From Mercenaria mercenaria (lineage: Eukaryota > Mollusca > Bivalvia > Venerida > Veneridae): DNA of 64,000 nucleotides. Of this stretch, positions 59,980 to 64,000 are shown piece by piece. The position numbers were made by a program, and so were the translations under genes. Below the pieces are notes generated by a model. That model searched no databases. It was not told where the DNA came from and saw nothing but the letters and a program-made list of their open reading frames with translations. The DNA lies in assembly GCF_021730395.1 (NCBI RefSeq), contig NC_069371.1, forward strand, positions 72,508,001-72,572,000, in the 5' to 3' direction. Each line of letters starts with the position of its first letter. The stretch's first letter is position 1.

Positions 59980-60190
59980 AATTTTCTTAGAAAGATAAGG
60001 AAGGTGAGGTGCTTCCTTAGATTTAAGGACAAAAAATACATATCTTAAGATTTTACTTAAGATAAAAAAATTCTGAAATCACACTTAAAAAAAAATCTTA
60101 GATTTAAGGAAAAATAATCAAAACTTAAGGAAATTATATGAACTTAAGATTATTTCCAAATCTTAGATGCTACTGAAATACGGCCCCAGA
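59980..60190. mobile_element. MITE-like repeat ending in ACTGAAATACGGCCCC
   Basis: Repeated CTTAAGATTT/TCTTAGATTTAAGG phrases pair in both directions and the right end reads (inverted) GGGGCCGTATTTCAGTAGCA. This resembles ends of Harbinger-type MITEs. The left end is not clear. Confidence 0.5.
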
Positions 60191-62060
60191 AATGTTTTGC
60201 TGTATGTTAAAATTGATGTAATCACGTACACAGGAATCGTATTCCAAACACTTCACAATACATTGAATCTGTTTTCAAAATGTTTACTCAGTATAGCGAA
60301 AGACTGCGGAAAAGTAAGTATCTATGCTTTATAAGTTGCTGGGATCTCATAACTAGAAAATATAGGTATAAGTTGCAGTTTTATTTCATTAGTAAAACAA
60401 AGTGGAGAAAAACTATTGATAACTTCGTTCGAATAATATAAGCATACAGTAAATGTACTAGCTGAATGTTTAGCTTTTCAGATACGAAATGCAACAGATT
60501 GCAGGAAAAACAGCGTCTTATACCATTTTGGAAGCATTTAGCTCCTGTTATTAAGACAGGTGGCTATTGAAAAAAAAAGTGAATTTAGGAAGTTTGTTGA
60601 TTCGTTATTTAAACAAGTGGTTATTTATTACAGGCGACAGCTGAGGCAGGAGTTGTTGTATACCTCTATCGCAGTTCAATAGACTATATTGTTACGGTGC
60701 AAAAAGTCTCTCTGAATAACCGCAACCCTATGGCCTACAATTTGCTTCTAATTTTTTATTGTCTAAAAGTTAGATGGCGTTATGCCTGTGCGTATGTTCT
60801 TATGCTGAGGTACGTGACTCACTGCATTCACTTTGAGGCAGAGCCACCAATTACATTGTTATTATAAACTGTCCACTTGGAATGTTCCACTGACCAATAC
60901 AAGTGGAAGGGGAAACCCTATTTCACAACCTCCTGCTGAGTAAATTTAGAATCAGTTGCGTTACGCCCCTGACACACCTCTATATGTGATAAAAGAGGCT
61001 TTTTCAAACATTCTCAAAATTGTTGTCGTGCAACATTCTGCTTCTCAATCCTCCAATCGTCATTACGTGCTCAAATCCTCAAATAACCAGAGATATAACT
61101 GAACGGAGGCTGGTATCGAGCGATGGGTTTGGTTGCACACTCTACAATAAAAGTTTTCATACCTATATTCAATTACGTATTTTTTCTGGCTATTTTATTC
61201 ATATGTAATTTTTCGACAATATTAAAATGTTCATAATGTCTGTCATTTTTTTGAAAACAAATTATAGCTCAGGATCAAAAAGCGACGAAAAGTTCTTTTA
61301 AATTTTCTTTTTATATGTTCCAACAACAAAATTATTTGAAGTTGAATAAATCTTTATAATGAAATAGATATCAGCGTATAAATCATATCCATTTATTTGA
61401 ACCTATCATATCTGAATGATTGATATAATATTATGATTCAATCCGTGATTATCAAACTTTAACACAATTCCATATATAATTGCTTTCATCTTAAACCAAA
61501 CAATTGTATGATTGATATAATATTATTATTTGAACCTATCATAGATTTATAGACACTGATGGACCATGGCTAATTTTCGCGTATTTTGAACAATAATAAA
61601 CTTTAGCACGAAGTTGTTGTAGCGTCATTAATGCCGCGTGAATATGTGGTATAATGATGATTTGATGAAATTTAATTGATGATTTAATAATTCTAGTTTA
61701 GATGCGTTTGAGTGTTTTATACAACCTACTGATGCTTTATTATAATTTTACGTCACAACCAGTTTCATCAAAATCTATTTGGCTCTTATTTCTGTGGTAA
61801 CTCACATACCTAGTCTTTATACCAGCATGAATGTTCAGTTTTTGCTATGGGAAACTTATATCCTGTTCCTCATGTGCAGCATAAGATGAAACTTTGATTG
61901 TAGGGAAGTAATTTTTAAAACTCATATGTGATAAACCAGGAGTTCAATCAATAAACGTATTAAAAATACACCTGTAAATAGGAATGTCATGCGTTGTATC
62001 TGAGATATCCTTCGCAAAGAGACAAACCCGAAGCTCGAGGGAGACACAGAATCATCGTCA
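60191..62060. other. no gene recognised
   Basis: A frame at 61020-61208 (+) has no recognisable domain. The TTGATATAATATTATTATTT phrase recurs at about 61420 and 61512. Confidence 0.5.
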
Positions 62061-62062
62061 TT

Positions 62063-62094
62063 TTAACCAAATATTCCTCTCTCCTTCCGCGTCT
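62063..62094 (-). pseudogene. possible next SLC23 exon, ends early
   Basis: After AACACAG (ending 62095) the sequence reads, joined in phase with the exon at 62243-62338, as (E)TRKERGIFG and then TAA at 62063-62065. SLC23 proteins have a (G)T..ERG motif directly after DNTVPG, so order and phase fit. The family normally continues for some 60-80 residues. Either this copy is truncated or the match is fortuitous. The acceptor has a weak pyrimidine tract. Confidence 0.35.
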
Positions 62095-62242
62095 CTGTGT
62101 TAAGTGTTATGTACTATATAGTAATAACATTTCTAATTACATACAAAATCTTGATTACTTCTAGGATAGAGATAAATCCTGAGTGCAAAGGACAGTAAAG
62201 ATGAATTAAATGTGCACTTCAAACTGAAATGTTAAGTTTTAC

Positions 62243-62338
62243 CTGGGACTGTATTATCGAGAAAGCAGGCTAAAAATGTTCCAATGATGTTTGGATTCTT
62301 CAAGATCATTGGCAAAAGTCGATCTAATTTCTCTTGTC
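62243..62338 (-). CDS. exon of an SLC23-type nucleobase/ascorbate transporter
   Basis: A 96-bp segment on the - strand lies between acceptor CAACCTTTCAG (ending 62339) and donor GTAAAAC (from 62242). With two leading bases it encodes QEKLDRLLPMILKNPNIIGT and FLACFLDNTVP, then G is shared with the next exon. LDR..LLP..L.NPN..GTFLACFLDNTVPG corresponds to the late transmembrane segment of SLC23 transporters and the conserved DNT(V/I)PG motif that follows it. The 5' exons would lie beyond 64000. The family moves ascorbate or nucleobases across membranes. The assignment is from one motif-rich exon. Confidence 0.6.
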
Positions 62339-62344
62339 CTGAAA

Positions 62345-63470
62345 GGTTGAGAAAAATATGTACATCGATTTTTACAACATTCGAATGTTATTATACGCTA
62401 TGAATGAATAGTAATTTTACAGTTGTAGCGTCTATTTGCTTCGGAATACACTGAAACTCGTGTAGTGTATGTTATTATGAAAATTACGGTACCTCCTTTT
62501 TTAACAGCCTCCATTTTTCAGCTGACAGCTAGCGTCGTTCACTTTACTGCTAGTTGCTTAGATATTACTGAAAATCATTCATCTATGTTTACCTCTTAGC
62601 AGTTTATCATAACACCAAGCAATGTTCCTACTATAACCACGTTAGCCCTCTAAGAACCGAATAAGGTAAAGTGATAAACAGCGCCGAAAATTTACCGTAA
62701 ATTCCTATTGCAATGTAGGGTATACCAACAGTCAAGAACCTTTCTGCTGGCAATCTGATCATAGAATGTAGACCTAGATTTACACAAGAAAATTATACTT
62801 GTAACAACAATGTAGTAATCTGTAAGTACGACATAATTATGCATCCATTTGTTAATATTTTAAAAAATATCATTCACAGAATATGCAAAAGGTTGACCAA
62901 GAGACAACAATAGTCACTGGCTTTTTGAGTTTTCATTGCTTAAACTGAAAGAGATAGAAGCGAAACATTGTCAACACTAATTTAAGTTGTTATTTCACTA
63001 CTTAAGCTTAGTCAATGTACTAAAATTTACTTATTAAATGTTTGAACAGAAGTAACACCATTCAAATTATTGCATTATATTAAAAAAGATGCATTTTATA
63101 TGTCTAGATAAGTTTCAACGCGACCTCTTGCAAACACAATGCACGAGTTTTAAACCCACCGGCAATACTGGACCTTTAGGTCTTTATGATATATATGTGT
63201 GTACGTTTTTAACGTCTTTTCAACAACTTGTCAGTCACATAGATGACAGCATAATATATATATATATATATATATATATGTTTATAGGTTTGTTATTACA
63301 ATAAATATGTACATTTACTCTTCATAAGAACAGTTGTAGAATTGGTTACGTACACTAACCTAGATAATGTCATATTGGTTAACAGTTAACAACTCAAAAT
63401 TAAATAAAATGGCTTGTGTCACATGAAAATTAAACAGCATATAAAACATGTCTATTACTCCATAAAACAG
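62345..63470. other. no gene recognised; (TA)n at 63252-63280
   Basis: AT-rich. No further SLC23-like exon was found between here and the edge. Confidence 0.5.
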
Positions 63471-63473
63471 TAG

Positions 63474-63745
63474 GGGCCAAGTGGTATATGTAGCTCATGG
63501 GTTCGAGCCTGATTCGGAGAGCTGAATTCCTTGTGTGAGGAAGCCATCACGCTATGTTGGCATACAGAAGGTCAGATGTTTTACCCAAGCTCAGATGTTT
63601 TACCCAAGCTCAGTTGTTTTACCCAAGTGCCCTCAAGTGATGATATAATGCTAAAAGGAACACCTTTAGTCTTCCTCTACCTTCAATGCTGGAAAGTCGC
63701 CATATGATCCTTAATTGTGTCGTTGCGCCGTTATACCCAAAACAG
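63474..63745 (+). mobile_element. molluscan tRNA-SINE (V-SINE/RUDI-like) with internal triplication
   Basis: The tRNA-like head is eroded (AGTGGTATATGTAGCTCATG, GGGTTCGAGCCTGA). The body has TGTGAGGAAGCCATCACGCT and then three direct copies of CTCAGATGTTTTACCCAAG (63570-63630). The 3' part carries GGAAAGTCGCCATATGATCC and TTGCGCCGTTATACCCAAAA. I know this 3' part from bivalve SINEs; the RUDI name is from memory. Confidence 0.7.
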
Positions 63746-64000
63746 TTGTCAGTTTGCAAACGATTGCTTTTGTCTTTTCCTTCATTATGGTTTGTCCAAC
63801 TACAAGCCAATTGTAATTTTGAACATACCTTTCCACAATGTGCGTCTCGGCTACCCGACCAAATGAATCCACTTGAAGAATTTAGACTACGTTGCACATA
63901 GAAATTTAAATGATTGAAGACGATGGTCGTAAAATGCCGAACTTGTGTAGCGGTTTCTATTTTCAATATGTCAATTTCATTTGCTAAGCTGTTTATTGAT
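63746..64000. other. no gene recognised
   Basis: Open frames on both strands lack any recognisable motif. Confidence 0.4.

Noticed and set aside
63619-63966. 115-codon - strand frame
   Set aside because: Half of it lies antisense in the SINE and no motif is present.

Overview
The window looks like AT-rich, repeat-dense nuclear DNA of a marine bivalve. The evidence is molluscan-type tRNA-SINEs, several kinds of non-LTR retrotransposon, PIF/Harbinger and Tc1 debris, many foldback MITEs, and a partial calpain-7 locus with animal-type GT/AG introns. The 240-bp foldback repeat present in five copies reminds me of venerid clams (Mercenaria/Ruditapes), but that is an impression from memory and not a tested assignment. 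I see no rRNA, CRISPR or operon structure, and nearly everything is mobile-element sequence.

Left part (1-30 kb). The first 320 bp are the 3' end of a Penelope-like retroelement followed by a textbook hammerhead ribozyme core. A CR1/L2-type LINE 3' half follows (about 418-2060), then a Tc1 transposase remnant, a 21-bp minisatellite, and a 3.3-kb I-superfamily LINE that split a tRNA-SINE and left a 12-bp target duplication. Next come decayed LRR modules, a long minisatellite built on TGACGT, two phase-compatible terminal exons of an unassigned + strand gene (18.1-18.7 kb), a second CR1-like LINE fragment, a SINE, and a 3.9-kb terminal-inverted-repeat element. That element carries eight scattered copies of the 16-mer GGTTACGGACACTACA and no ORF.

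Middle part (30-45 kb). The best host gene lies here. Five + strand exons (30195-36303) encode the tandem MIT domains of calpain-7. Three further exons (37170-38698) splice in phase, close the frame with a stop and are followed by AATAAA. The spliced product would be a 253-residue MIT-MIT protein with a Cys/coiled-coil tail and no protease domain. A competing view is that the tail exons come from the accessory gene of a nearby Harbinger transposon. The nuclease of such an element lies in three pieces on the - strand (40566-44384), and the 5' end of another at 36.53-36.86 kb.

Right part (45-64 kb). Several repeat families share one design: a palindrome of about 30 bp at one end, internal tandem repeats of about 140-190 bp, and a hairpin followed by CTTGT at the other end. 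This resembles Helentron-associated elements. Also present are an unassigned - strand terminal exon (49.8-50.0 kb), an inverted pair of 320-bp MITEs, and a complete 4.55-kb foldback element with about 1.3-kb arms of tandem 190-bp units and a 9-bp target duplication. Beyond these lie a 5'-truncated LINE with an intact 332-codon RNase H ORF, a - strand SLC23-type transporter exon (62243-62338), and a SINE near the right edge.
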